Shown: positions 26,387 through 35,645, counted from the first letter of the stretch. The stretch: DNA of 42,321 nucleotides from G026625185 sp963727835 (GCA_963727835.1 CAVSIB010000001.1:1-42321); one strand, 5' to 3'. Numbers and translations: made by a program. The notes: a model not told the origin generated them from the letters alone.

Positions 26387-27724
26387 ATGACTTGGGAAAA
26401 GAAAAAAGTACCATTTATTGTTTTATCCATTATTGTTGGGGTTGTTTTTTGCATCAGTTCATCAGCGTATTGCTGGCAAACCTCAGACCCCCAAACCGCG
26501 GCAGAGTTTGCCAAGCTGACCGGCTTCAAAACAAAAGATAAAGTAGGTAAAGTTGCGCCGGAAATAAAACCAGGAATGAAGATTGATGGAACCAATTATA
26601 AACAATATCCTGGTTTAGCTGAGCTTTTACCAAAAAGTCTCTATGACCGTTTTGACCCGAGCTGCTATGCTCCGCTGGCTCCGATTAAGATCAAAGAGAC
26701 TGATCAGTACCATCTTGGAAAAGGCTGGATTGCAAAAACCATTCTGTCGGAAAAAACCGTGAAAATCGGAGCTGACGGGTTAACCCTGGAAGGATATGAG
26801 GGGGGTTTCCCCTTTTTACATCCTAAGAACGGGGTTGAGTTGGCTCAGTGGTATGGCCAGAAATATCTGGGCGACACGTTTGCTATGCGACCCATGCGGC
26901 TTCGCCTTTATGGGCGGGACAATAAACCCGAGCGGGAGTTGCGCCAGCACTTAAACGTGTTGCGTTATATGAGCTGCACTGACTGGATGCCTCAGGGAAT
27001 CCAGCCCAATCCGGAAAAGATTGATTATGTGATATCCGGCACCTTTATTTATCCCCAAGATATTTCCGGAACCTCTTACGTCCGGAAGCACTATGTACCC
27101 GCGGACAAGCCGGATGAGTTCCTTTTGTTTGTTGCTTCCATGAGGAGAATTCGAAGGATGTCTGGCCGAGATACCCAGGACCCCTTGTTTGGTTCTGACT
27201 TGGTATGGGATGACTATAATACTGGCTGGCAGAAACTTTCGACCAAGGATTTTCCGAATGACTATAAAATGCTGCCGGCAAGAGAAATGCTGCTTCCCAC
27301 GTTTATTGACTACGATTGGCCGAATGACCGGGCATCAGCAGGGTACACGGATTATAATGTGGATGAATCCGGTGCGCAAACCTATCTCAACTACGGATCC
27401 TGGCAGAGACGGTGGGTTTATCCCCTTGAAATGGACAGCAGAGATAAGGCCTATCTTTACAGTAAGCGGGTATGGATAGCTGAACCGGAAATATGTTCAG
27501 GGGTTCAGTATGATTGTTATGACTGGTCAGGCCGGCTCTGGAGATCGTGGGTGCGGGATTACAACCTCTCTCAGACAGGCGTTGGGATCATGGAAGAGTT
27601 GATTGACATTGTTGACAATATCAATCATCACCGAACGATCCTCGACTTCAAAGGCCATAAGAATCCGCAGTGGATGGGGCCTGACTATGCGGACGTTCGC
27701 TTTCTTTCTAAGAAAGCAAAATAA
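26387..27724 (+). CDS. DUF1329 outer-membrane lipoprotein-sorting-like protein
   Basis: 445 residues with a signal peptide (FIVLSIIVGVVFCISSSAYCWQT; cleavage near SAYC-W). ATG 26387 follows GGAGGG at nine bases. Family blocks: KLTGFKTKDKVGKVAPEIKP, GMKIDGTNYKQYPGLAELLP, SGTSYVRKHYVPAD, RRIRRMSGRDTQDPLFGSDL, YDWSGRLWRSWV. DUF1329 proteins are predicted to have a LolA/LolB-like fold that cradles hydrophobic molecules. They occur beside DUF1302 and RND transporters, which supports carriage of a hydrophobic cargo across the periplasm (inference). It is the last gene of the operon. Confidence 0.92.
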   Translation: MTWEKKKVPFIVLSIIVGVVFCISSSAYCWQTSDPQTAAEFAKLTGFKTKDKVGKVAPEIKPGMKIDGTNYKQYPGLAELLPKSLYDRFDPSCYAPLAPIKIKETDQYHLGKGWIAKTILSEKTVKIGADGLTLEGYEGGFPFLHPKNGVELAQWYGQKYLGDTFAMRPMRLRLYGRDNKPERELRQHLNVLRYMSCTDWMPQGIQPNPEKIDYVISGTFIYPQDISGTSYVRKHYVPADKPDEFLLFVASMRRIRRMSGRDTQDPLFGSDLVWDDYNTGWQKLSTKDFPNDYKMLPAREMLLPTFIDYDWPNDRASAGYTDYNVDESGAQTYLNYGSWQRRWVYPLEMDSRDKAYLYSKRVWIAEPEICSGVQYDCYDWSGRLWRSWVRDYNLSQTGVGIMEELIDIVDNINHHRTILDFKGHKNPQWMGPDYADVRFLSKKAK

Positions 27725-27745
27725 CAATTTTTTCTTCTGAAAATA

Positions 27746-27785
27746 AAAAAGCCCTTTCTTCTCTCAAGAGAAGAAAGGGCTTTTT
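27746..27785 (+). terminator. Strong rho-independent terminator of the RND operon
   Basis: An 18-base-pair stem (AAAAAGCCCTTTCTTCTC with its inverse) around the loop TCAA ends in TTTTT, 22 bases after the DUF1329 stop. It closes the YCF48-RND-DUF1302-DUF1329 unit. Confidence 0.93.
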
Positions 27786-28159
27786 GTTTATTAGAGCGCG
27801 AAGCGTTGGTAAATCGCAAGGACCAGAAGGAAAGAGATGAGGGTTCAAGCACATCCCCCCGGAGGGGGAGATCCAAAAAAAAGCGGTCGAAAAACTGTTT
27901 TTATTGGCTAAAGCCTGCGGGTCCACAGAGCATAACCTAAGAATGAATTGCATAAGGGGGGGATTGGGCGCCCTTGATGGTGCGTATTATGCATAGCATA
28001 ACTTTTTTCAACCGCTTGTTTGTTATGCGGGATTTAGAAAAAAAATTTGGAGTCAGAATCCGGGGATAGACAGAGAATTTTTTTTGGTGGGAAGGGGAAA
28101 GAGTTACTGATAACCGGATCGATAAAAGTTTTGTTGTTTGGGATTACTCACTGATTTGG
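27786..28159. other. Intergenic stretch with no gene seen
   Basis: The space between two terminators. It has several G or A runs and a short inverted repeat (TTATGC/GCATAA near 27986-28002). Open frames here are of low quality. No RNA family could be matched with confidence. Confidence 0.3.
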
Positions 28160-28207
28160 AAAAAATTACCCACCGACACACGCTATTATAGCTGGTGCGG
28201 TGGGTAA
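28160..28207 (-). terminator. Terminator of the Ig-like lipoprotein gene
   Basis: TTACCCACCG (28166-28175) pairs with CGGTGGGTAA (28198-28207), with a second inner stem GCTAT/ATAGC. Read on the minus strand it ends in six T. It is about 40 bases past the stop of the leftward gene. Confidence 0.85.
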
Positions 28208-28246
28208 AAAAACAGGCTTTTCTTTGTCGTTGAAGTCAGCTTTTTA

Positions 28247-28861
28247 CTACTTTACCGTAATCGTAGCTTTCCCGTACATGTTGGTAAGACCTTTAGAAGG
28301 TGTAGTAGCGGTGATGGTTGCTTCCCCGGGGGCAACAGCGGTAATGTTGCCCAAGTCATCAATAAAGACAACTTTGTCATTCGAAGAAGCCCAACCTACC
28401 ACTTGGTCTTCGAAGAGTTCGTTTCTCTCATTAAGCACCTTGGCTTCCAGCTGATGTTTCTCACCTACTTTCATTGCTAATTGTTCGGGTTCAACTTTAA
28501 TGGCCGCAAGAATTGAAACCTTACACTGGATGACCGCCTTGGCATCAGTGTTCGGAGAGGTCAGAGTTATGACAGAATTGCCGGATCCTTTGGCGGTTAG
28601 CAGGCCCGTATTAGAAACTTCGACAATCGCAGGATTGGAGCTTACCCACTGCAGGACAGCATTGGCTACTGGTTTATTCTCCTTGTCAAGGGCGACCGCT
28701 TGGATCTGGAAAGTTTCCCCCAGTTTGTTTAATTCTTTTTCTCTGGGTTGCGCACTGATCCAGCTTACTTTGGGAGAACACCCGAGGAAAAGAAGCGGGA
28801 TAATAAGAGCAAAAAAAACCGCGATGCCCATTGTCTTTTGTCCTTTTTCAACCTTTCTCAT
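28247..28861 (-). CDS. Lipoprotein with two bacterial Ig-like (BIG2) domains
   Basis: 204 residues from the ATG at 28861, which has AGGAGGT nine bases upstream. A lipobox, LLFLGC, ends the signal peptide, so the mature protein is lipid-anchored. Two tandem BIG2 domains follow: first VALDKENKPVANAVLQWVSS, NTGLLTAKGSGNSVITLTS; second AKVLNERNELFEDQVVGWAS, DDLGNITAVAPGEATITAT. Such domains bind other surface components or act as spacers; there is no enzyme domain. It is single, between two terminators or gaps. Confidence 0.9.
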   Translation of the reverse strand: MRKVEKGQKTMGIAVFFALIIPLLFLGCSPKVSWISAQPREKELNKLGETFQIQAVALDKENKPVANAVLQWVSSNPAIVEVSNTGLLTAKGSGNSVITLTSPNTDAKAVIQCKVSILAAIKVEPEQLAMKVGEKHQLEAKVLNERNELFEDQVVGWASSNDKVVFIDDLGNITAVAPGEATITATTPSKGLTNMYGKATITVK

Positions 28862-29046
28862 AGCTACCTCCTCGACATTTAAAACACATTGATAAGACAA
28901 TAATACCCTACCGTAAAAATTATTATACCCGAACACAGTAAAAGTAAATATTTTTCTTTAAGTAAGCCTTCAAATTTTCTCTGGTAAAAATTGATATCGC
29001 TTAAAACGCTGCTGATCACCCCCTTCTTGGTTAATTTTTAAACCCT

Positions 29047-30462
29047 TTATGCTTGAAAAGGGAAATGCAATATAAATGTGGTCCCTTTTCCATAATCATT
29101 TTTAACCAGGATCGTTCCTTGATGATGGAGCATAATTTTATGAGTTATGGACAAGCCCAGTCCCAGTCCTTTATCTTTTGTAGTAAAAAAAGGATTAAAT
29201 ATATTGCCGATTACTTCTGGCGATATTCCTCCTCCTGTGTCTTCTACTTCAACGATCACCATCTTATCGTCTTCGGAAAAGCAAGATTTAAACTTTAATT
29301 CTCCCCCTATGGTCATTGCTTGTCGGGCATTTGCGATCAAGTTAATAAAAACCTGTTTTATCTGGGGATAATCGCAAAATACGAGGGGAAGGTTTGGGGT
29401 TAATTCCTTGATGACATTAATGTTATCTTGCCTAAGTTCCTCTGAGAAGATATGAAGACTTTCCTCAACGATCTGGTTTAGGTTAGAGGGAAAAAGATTC
29501 AAAAAAGGTTTCCGGGGAAACACCAAAACCTGGTTAAGGATAGCTTCTAACCGATCAACTTCTTTCACGATGATTTCCAGGGACTCTTTTTCTTTTTCGG
29601 ATTGATTTGATCGACAAAGCCTGCGCGCAAATCCGCCGATAGAAACCAAAGGGGTACGTATTTCGTGCGCGATACTGGCCGACATTTCTCCGAGCGCCAC
29701 AAGTTTCTCTGCGTGTAACAACTTTTCTTGAGCCTCTCTGAGTTCTTTATGAGCAAGCTCCATAGTGTGGTATAGACGAGAATTTTCTATCGCCATTCCA
29801 GCTTGACTGGCAAAAATGGTCAGCATTTTTATGTCTTCTTCATTGATGGGCTTATTGTTATAGATGTTATCTACCTTGATTACTCCTGTTGCTTGGCTTT
29901 TAGCAATAATTGGTACGGTTGCAAAAGGCCCACCGCCCACCTTGGAGAATATATTTTGCAAGATGAACGCATCTTCCCTTTCATCATTGATATTGAAATA
30001 GGTTTTCTCCAGAACCGTTCGCGCCAAAATGCCGCCATCAATAGGATGCAAAGGCACGGTAATACTTTTACACACCTCATCAAGCTTTGATTTAACTTTA
30101 GATAAAGTTCGTTCCGGCGAAAGTACCCATTCCAAAAGCCCCACTTTTTTCTGCGCAAACTCATCCCAGATTCTCCGTGCATCCTCAGCGCTCTCTGGAC
30201 CCATCCCGATCATGCCTTGCAGCGTGTGAGCGTTGTGATTTACCAAAAACAACATGGCGCGGTTAAAACCAAAGCCACCCTCCATGGTAATAGCAGTAAT
30301 AATAATATGGAGCAAATCATCAAGCTTGATAGTGGTCATCATCGCTTGACTGGTTTCGTGGAGGAGGGAAAGCTTTCGGACAAGTTCAGCTTGATCGGGG
30401 GGCAGGCTTTTTGGGGATAGACTGAGGTAAACTTCTTTCACGTTAAAAGATTTCCTTTTCAA
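29047..30462 (-). CDS. GAF-domain sensor histidine kinase
   Basis: 471 residues, no membrane segments. A GAF domain fills about residues 30-230 (TSQAMMTTIKLDDLLHIIIT, FGFNRAMLFLV, VPIIAKSQATGVIKVDN, LTIFASQAGMAIENSRLY). A coiled linker leads to HisKA with His266 in SIAHEIRTPLVSIGGFARR, then HATPase_c: N box QVFINLIANARQAM, G1 VEDTGGGI, F NPFFTTK, G2 GLGLGLSIT. The GAF ligand is unknown; such kinases also work with free response regulators. No regulator gene is next to it, so it is an orphan here. Confidence 0.92.
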   Translation of the reverse strand: MKRKSFNVKEVYLSLSPKSLPPDQAELVRKLSLLHETSQAMMTTIKLDDLLHIIITAITMEGGFGFNRAMLFLVNHNAHTLQGMIGMGPESAEDARRIWDEFAQKKVGLLEWVLSPERTLSKVKSKLDEVCKSITVPLHPIDGGILARTVLEKTYFNINDEREDAFILQNIFSKVGGGPFATVPIIAKSQATGVIKVDNIYNNKPINEEDIKMLTIFASQAGMAIENSRLYHTMELAHKELREAQEKLLHAEKLVALGEMSASIAHEIRTPLVSIGGFARRLCRSNQSEKEKESLEIIVKEVDRLEAILNQVLVFPRKPFLNLFPSNLNQIVEESLHIFSEELRQDNINVIKELTPNLPLVFCDYPQIKQVFINLIANARQAMTIGGELKFKSCFSEDDKMVIVEVEDTGGGISPEVIGNIFNPFFTTKDKGLGLGLSITHKIMLHHQGTILVKNDYGKGTTFILHFPFQA

Positions 30463-30646
30463 CCCAAGGAGGGGATTGAGTTCATGCGGTAATCCGCCTG
30501 GGATATTCTTTTAAAGCCTCGTGATTCGTTTTTGTGGTTACCTTTATTAACGTGTTTACAACCATCACAAAAACCGAGTGTAATAGTGATTATAATTGAT
30601 AGGGAATTTTGAAGAAGTGGCTTTACATATCAAGGAGTCAATGAGG

Positions 30647-31009
30647 TTAACTGCCCATAAGTTTTTCTTGGTTCTCCTGCTCTGCTTTACAGTCAATGCA
30701 AAAGGTCGTTACTGGGCGAGCTTTTAACCGCTCCTCGGAAATATCCTCGCCACATCTCTCGCAGATACCAAAAGTGCCATTTTCTACTCGCTCCAAAGCC
30801 TTTTCAATTTTTCCGATCAGTTTTCTTTCTCGGTCTCGGATCCGAAGAAGAAAATTACGGTCTGATTCGAGGGAAGCGCGGTCAATCGGGTCAGGGAACA
30901 ACTCACCTTTATCACTCATGGTTTTAACGGTGACGCCTACTTCTAACAAAAGATCAGAGAGTTGTTTTTGGAGGAGGTTCTTAAAATATTCGAGCTTTTC
31001 TTTGTCCAT
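30647..31009 (-). CDS. DksA/TraR-type zinc-finger protein
   Basis: 120 residues: an N-terminal coiled coil with DPIDRASLESDR (the Asp-rich tip region of DksA-like proteins) and a C-terminal zinc finger CERCGEDI...CIDC with 17 residues between the pairs. DksA-type proteins bind in the RNA polymerase secondary channel and tune rRNA and stress promoters with ppGpp. The gene is downstream of era on the same strand, 118 bases away. Whether it has the catalytic DxxDxA tip is not strictly fulfilled (DPIDRAS), so it may be a DksA paralogue. Confidence 0.85.
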   Translation of the reverse strand: MDKEKLEYFKNLLQKQLSDLLLEVGVTVKTMSDKGELFPDPIDRASLESDRNFLLRIRDRERKLIGKIEKALERVENGTFGICERCGEDISEERLKARPVTTFCIDCKAEQENQEKLMGS

Positions 31010-31127
31010 CGTATCTGCTCAAAAGTCCAAGCCGGAATTTTAAAAAATATATAATAGCGAAATCTATTTTTATTGTAAAGGAATATTTTGTCCCCAGAGG
31101 CCCTAAGTTCCGTGCAGGCAAACGAAC

Positions 31128-32021
31128 TTAAGAGGCTAACGATTGTTTGATTCTGGCTTCTTTTTGGGTCCAATTTTTTTTAACTGTTACCCAAAGTTCC
31201 AGGTAGACTTTTGTATGTAATAAATTCTCAATCTCCTTCCGAGCCCTTTTGCCGATTTCCTTGAGCATCTTACCCTCCTTCCCAATCAGAATTCCCTTTT
31301 GGGATAACTTTTCAACCCAAATGGTGGCTCGAATAAAGATTACACCAGGCTTTCTTTCGTTAAATTCTTCAATCGCAACGGCAATCGAATAGGGAATTTC
31401 TTGCTGGAGCAGAACAAAAATTTTTTCCCGTATAATTTCTGCTACCATGAATCTTTCGGTTTGGTCGGTAAACAGGTCATCTGGGTAATATTTCGGGCCC
31501 TCGGGAATATAACTTAACAAAAATTTTTCCAGTTGTTCTAAGCCAGAACCATGAAGCGCAGAGAGAGGAATTATCTCCCGAAAGGGGAATGTCGTTTGAT
31601 AAAAATCAATAAAGGGTAATAGCGCTTGTTTTTCGACTAAGTCAATTTTATTGATTAATAAAAAAACCGGTTTTTCGAAGTTCTTTAAGCATTCAACAAC
31701 AAAAAGAAATTCATCTTGTGGTATGGCCTGCGTTGCTTCAACCATCACGAGAACAAGATCACTTTCTCGAAACGCTGCCTGCGCGGCCTGAACTAAATGG
31801 AGATTAAATTTTTTTCTGGTGTGATGAATCCCAGGGGTATCAACAAAAATCAATTGAGCCTCCGGCAGGTTTTTAATTCCCAGGATGCGGTTCCGGGTGG
31901 TTTGAGGTTTAGGGGTAACAATTGATATTTTTTCCCCGATTAGGCTATTAAGGAGCGTAGATTTACCGACATTAGGAGGGCCGATAATCCCAATAAAACC
32001 GGCTTTAAAGGGGATAGTCAT
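31128..32021 (-). CDS. era: GTPase Era
   Basis: 297 residues: the G domain with G1 GPPNVGKST, G2 QTTRNRILG, G3 DTPGIH, G4 NKIDLV, and a C-terminal KH domain with LIGKEGKMLKEIGKRARKEI that binds the 3' end of 16S rRNA. Era acts in 30S assembly. It follows purB by three bases, with GGGAAG ahead of the ATG, so the two are cotranscribed. Confidence 0.96.
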   Translation of the reverse strand: MTIPFKAGFIGIIGPPNVGKSTLLNSLIGEKISIVTPKPQTTRNRILGIKNLPEAQLIFVDTPGIHHTRKKFNLHLVQAAQAAFRESDLVLVMVEATQAIPQDEFLFVVECLKNFEKPVFLLINKIDLVEKQALLPFIDFYQTTFPFREIIPLSALHGSGLEQLEKFLLSYIPEGPKYYPDDLFTDQTERFMVAEIIREKIFVLLQQEIPYSIAVAIEEFNERKPGVIFIRATIWVEKLSQKGILIGKEGKMLKEIGKRARKEIENLLHTKVYLELWVTVKKNWTQKEARIKQSLAS

Positions 32022-32024
32022 ATT

Positions 32025-33323
32025 TTACTTCCCGAAGACCCGTTGGAAAATGTAATCAAGGTGGCGGAAGTGATGATCGAGGTCAAAGGCGGTTTCAATC
32101 TCGGTGACCGTTAGGTAGCGTAAAACCTCAGGATCGTGCAACAGGTTAGTCTTGAAGTCTTTGTTTTTATCATCCCAGACTTCCATGGCATTTTTTTGCA
32201 CTATTCGGTAGGCCTCCTCACGGGAAATGCCTTTTTTCGTTAACAGCAGAAGGATTGTCTCAGAAAAAATGAGACCACGCGATTTTTCAATATTTTCTTT
32301 CATCCTTTGCGGATAGACCACCAATTTTTCTACAACCCCGGAAAGCCGGTTGAGCATAAAGTCAAGGAGAATGGTTGAATCAGGTGCGATAACCCGCTCT
32401 ACTGCAGAATGACTAATATCTCGTTCGTGCCAGAGGGCAACATTTTCCAAAGCTGCTATGGCATTGCACCGCACGAGTCGGGCGAGTCCGGTAATGTTTT
32501 CTGAAAGCACAGGATTTCTTTTATGGGGCATGGCGGATGAGCCTTTTTGCCCTGGAGAGAAAAACTCTTCTGATTCGAGAACCTCAGTTCTTTGCAAGTG
32601 TCTAATTTCAAATGAAAATTTTTCTAAAGAACTTGCGATTACCCCTAACGTGGCGAAAAAGGCCGCATGCCGGTCTCTTTGAATAATCTGGGTTGATATC
32701 GGATCAGGTTGCAATCCAAGATGGGCACATACATACTCCTCAACGTTTGGTGAAAGATGGGCAAAAGTTCCAACCGCTCCCGAAATTTTGCCAAAACTGA
32801 TATTTTCTTTTGCTACCAAAAGTCTTTCCCAGTTACGGCGCATCTCTTCATGCCAGAGGGCCATTTTGAGACCAAAGGTGATGGGTTCAGCATGGATTCC
32901 ATGGGTGCGGCCAATCATCATGGTATTTTTATAGTGATGAGCTTTATTTTTGAGGATATCCATGAAATGTTTGATATCCTCGATAAGGAGTTCACTTGCT
33001 TCTTTAAGTTGGCACGCTAAACAGGTATCGAGAATATCTGAAGAGGTAACCCCCAGGTGGAGATAGCGAGCATCTGGCCCAATATGTTCCCCAACGCAGG
33101 TTAGAAATGCGATCACATCATGCTTTACTACTTCCTCAATCTCGTCAATCCGAGAAACGGAAAAGTGCGAATTTTTTTTAATATTTTCGATTGCTTCCGA
33201 AGGAATTTCTCCCCTTTCTGCAAGCGCTTCGCAAACCAGGATTTCAATTTTGAGCCAGAGGTCAAATTTATTTTCAGGCTCCCAGATCTTAGCCATTTTT
33301 CCCCTGGTATAACGCGGTATCAT
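32025..33323 (-). CDS. purB: Adenylosuccinate lyase PurB
   Basis: 432 residues, the full length of the short (Bacillus-type) PurB group. The lyase signature SSAMPHKRNP is at about residues 266-275, with the catalytic His in GRTHGIHAEP and the N-terminal HDVIAFL block. It splits adenylosuccinate to AMP and SAICAR to AICAR. AGGAGG precedes the ATG. It heads the purB-era unit. Confidence 0.97.
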   Translation of the reverse strand: MIPRYTRGKMAKIWEPENKFDLWLKIEILVCEALAERGEIPSEAIENIKKNSHFSVSRIDEIEEVVKHDVIAFLTCVGEHIGPDARYLHLGVTSSDILDTCLACQLKEASELLIEDIKHFMDILKNKAHHYKNTMMIGRTHGIHAEPITFGLKMALWHEEMRRNWERLLVAKENISFGKISGAVGTFAHLSPNVEEYVCAHLGLQPDPISTQIIQRDRHAAFFATLGVIASSLEKFSFEIRHLQRTEVLESEEFFSPGQKGSSAMPHKRNPVLSENITGLARLVRCNAIAALENVALWHERDISHSAVERVIAPDSTILLDFMLNRLSGVVEKLVVYPQRMKENIEKSRGLIFSETILLLLTKKGISREEAYRIVQKNAMEVWDDKNKDFKTNLLHDPEVLRYLTVTEIETAFDLDHHFRHLDYIFQRVFGK

Positions 33324-33520
33324 TATTGCCTCCTTGAGTAGAGTGATTTTTTTAAGAATTTGTTTTTAACATTTAAACCCTTTTAGTTCAAGTTATTACT
33401 TTTTCTTGTTCCTTTTTATTGACATTTATTAATAAGGAAATTATAAAGATAAAAACTTAAGCGTTTTATGGTTTAAAAAAGATACAAAAGTTTATTAATA
33501 AATCAGGATAAGGTAAAGCC

Positions 33521-33616
33521 ATGGGAAGCGTTGTAAAAAAGCGTAGGAAAAAGATGACAAAACACAAACACAGAAAACTTTTGTCTCGCACTCGGCATGC
33601 ACGGAAAAAGAAGTAG
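33521..33616 (+). CDS. bS22 / COX24-AURKAIP1-like small ribosomal protein
   Basis: A 31-residue protein, MGSVVKKRRKKMTKHKHRKL then LSRTRHARKKK. It matches the actinobacterial ribosomal protein bS22 (MGSVIKKRRKRM.KKKHRKL) and the COX24/AURKAIP1 (mS38) domain nearly residue by residue. Of 31 residues more than half are Lys, Arg or His, fitting a 16S rRNA binder. It is too short for usual gene calling. AAGG lies eight bases before the ATG. It is on its own, ahead of another short basic gene. Confidence 0.85.
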   Translation: MGSVVKKRRKKMTKHKHRKLLSRTRHARKKK

Positions 33617-33701
33617 GGCGTGATCGAACTGCCCGAAGAAGATTTTTTACGGTGATGCCAAAAAGAACATTTAAACAAAAAATTTTTTCAGAAGGAAAAC
33701 C

Positions 33702-33887
33702 ATGCCGAAAATAGAGCGAAATAAAGAGCTGGATCGAAGACGAAAAAGAAAATGCGAACGGCGAAGAGAAAAAAATAAAGTCCTCCGTACCCAATGGGAA
33801 CAAAAAAAGCAGGAAAAAAAGGAAGAGAGGATTGTCATTAAAAAGGCAGTTACCAAAGTTCCCCCTCCAGAAGAAAAAAAGGAATAA
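33702..33887 (+). CDS. Small very basic protein
   Basis: 61 residues: MPKIERNKELDRRRKRKCER, charged helix rich in Arg, Lys and Glu, then a short PPPEE tail. GAAGGA lies before the ATG. Similar short proteins starting with xxIERxKEL and Arg-Lys runs are common near the COX24-like gene in related bacteria (from memory; family name not certain). It may bind RNA or ribosomes. It starts 85 bases after the bS22-like gene. Confidence 0.6.
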   Translation: MPKIERNKELDRRRKRKCERRREKNKVLRTQWEQKKQEKKEERIVIKKAVTKVPPPEEKKE

Positions 33888-34040
33888 ATTCCTTATCCAT
33901 TGTTTGTTCGCAAGCAATTTTCTTTTGGAAAAGTGTTCAGCCTGAAAAGCTGAAACACCTTTTCGTCTCAAGAAAGCTACGCGAAATCTTTAAACCACCA
34001 TTTACCTTTTTAACCGCTCTCACCAGCAATAAAAAAACTC

Positions 34041-34550
34041 GTGAAGACGGTGGTACTGATTCCCACCTTTAACGAAGCCAACAACATTGAATCGCTCATT
34101 AGTGAAATCCTCTCCACGAGAGAAAAGATCGAGGTTCTGGTTGTTGATGACGACTTTCCTGATATGGCTGCTTCTTTAGTGAAAAAATCTTTCAAGCAAA
34201 CTCGAAAGTCCATTTGCTCTTAAGGGAAAAAGAAAGAAGGAGAGAAAAGGCAGAAATCGCCGGATTACTTAGCGCGCTGGAATTAAAGGCTGATTGTGTT
34301 ACTGAAATGGACGGTGATTTTTCTCACCACCCCCGGTATCTTTCCGATTTTCTTATGGCAATGAAGCACTTCGATGTGTTCTTTTGATCGCGGATGAGAC
34401 CTCCGGAGGGAAGAGAAAGGGGAAGAAGCGTAGCTTGTCGTATAATTACCAAAACAGCTAACTTTTATATTCGCATAATTTTTCACACAAAGATTAAGGA
34501 CTCCACCTCGGGGTTCCGCTGTTCACGCAGGGAGGTGTTAGGATTTTAAA
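34041..34550 (+). pseudogene. Polyprenol-phosphate mannosyltransferase-like (GT2), broken
   Basis: The N-terminus is intact: KTVVLIPTFNEANNIESLI and EVLVVDD. The DSP part of the DXD-like motif is altered (DDDFPD). After a shift at about 34215 follows AEIAGLLSALELKADCVTEM, then DGDFSHHPRYLSDFL, with a stop. A third frame resumes ANFYIRIIFHTKIKDSTSGF and RCSRREVL. The order is that of dolichol/undecaprenol-phosphate mannosyltransferases (DPM1-type). At least two shifts and stops make it non-functional. It lacks the C-terminal part. Confidence 0.8.
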
Positions 34551-34632
34551 ATAGCTTTTTTGGATTCTCCGATTTCGTTTTTTATCGCCTTCCCCATGAT
34601 GGGGGTGCGCCAGCATTCTCCCAAAAATAAAG

Positions 34633-34941
34633 GTGATTCTCCCACACAAGAAGGCTCAACCTTTACTTTGTTCAGCCGGTTTTGGCTTCGATGTCGGTTT
34701 TTATGGGAGCAGTGATTCCGGGGAGGATAAGCTCGCGGTGTTTTACCCGGGACGCAAGCTTAGTTACGTCTATCGCCTTAAGAACGCTTGCAGCAGTGAA
34801 GGTTTGATTGACCATTGCCATTTCCACGGTGTGACCAAGGCAATCAACAAAAAGGAGATAAAAAGGCGCCGTGGTCCTGACTGGTTAAAATGCCTTAAAC
34901 CGGATGCTGGGTTATTTCTATTTCCGGCAAAAACGTATTAA
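34633..34941 (+). pseudogene. Doubtful fragment, possible lipid-kinase-like
   Basis: An open frame of 102 codons with AGFGFDVGFYG near the start, which resembles the AGxGFDA motif of diacylglycerol/sphingosine-kinase-like lipid kinases, and GRKLSYVYRLKNA further on, as in GKLSYVL. The rest is not typical and no start signal is clear. Its place after a broken glycosyltransferase suggests another relic. Low certainty, family tentative. Confidence 0.25.
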
Positions 34942-35168
34942 GCGAAAACACGACCTCTACTTCGTGAGCAAGGTTGGGTGTTATTTGCTTACACGGAACG
35001 GTTTGTGCCTTCTATTCTTGTAATATGTGCAGCCATTCCTTAAAGAAAGTAAAACCACATGATTTTTTGCAGATGCCTTGAGGAAGATATTCAATATCAA
35101 TCCGCTCAAAGGTAAGAGTCCGGTTTAAGTGGCATAGTGAAACCCTCATGGCCTGTGGGGTAAAATAA

Positions 35169-35645
35169 TTACTCGCCAACAGGTTTGCTTTTATGTTCTA
35201 ATAACGTTTGGAGTCGTTCAATCAGCGCTACCTGAGCAGGGTTTATTTTTTGTTTGGCAGTTTCGCTGTCAAAAAAAACACCCTGGTCAATTTCGGGAAA
35301 TTCCTGTTTTTGCCCGGAGTGCAGTGGCCACTCGATTGAAAAGGTATTGCTTCTTATTGGCTTATCCTTATTCCAGTCCCCTGCAAATGCCCAGGCATGC
35401 ACAATTTTACCGTTTTTCTGCTTGATGTGTCCGAGCGCAATATACTCACCCTCCGGTTTGATTCCGGTTTCCTCTTCAAACTCACGGAGAGCGGTTTGCA
35501 GAAGGTTTTCGTCTGCGCCAACTTCACCTTTAGGGATACTCCATACCCCATTATCCTTTTTAGTAAAAAAAGGCCCTCCCGGATGGCCTAAAAAGATTTC
35601 AAGTGCACTCCCGTTGAGGCGATACATAAGCAAGCCTGCGCTCAC
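35169..35645 (-). CDS. Nudix hydrolase
   Basis: 158 residues. The Nudix box is complete: GEVGADENLLQTALREFEEE then TGI (G-x5-E-x7-REUxEExGU), residues about 41-63. The N-terminus SAGLLMYRLNG and GPFFTKKDNGVWSIPKGE are those of small NUDIX proteins that act on nucleoside diphosphate derivatives; substrate not assignable. The GTG start at 35645 is uncertain: upstream in frame is KKIKRQHHSK without ATG, and the nearest ATG (35686 region) is off by a frame. Confidence 0.85.
   Translation of the reverse strand: MSAGLLMYRLNGSALEIFLGHPGGPFFTKKDNGVWSIPKGEVGADENLLQTALREFEEETGIKPEGEYIALGHIKQKNGKIVHAWAFAGDWNKDKPIRSNTFSIEWPLHSGQKQEFPEIDQGVFFDSETAKQKINPAQVALIERLQTLLEHKSKPVGE

Noticed and set aside
27850..27990. 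AAAGCCTGCGGGTCC resembles part of a cyclic-di-GMP (GEMM) riboswitch core
   Set aside because: The flanking helices and the 3' half of the motif do not match, and no gene follows on the plus strand.
33495..33971. Leftward 158-codon frame opposite the bS22-like genes
   Set aside because: It is a Phe/Ser-rich mirror of two very basic genes that have proper starts and recognisable family sequence.
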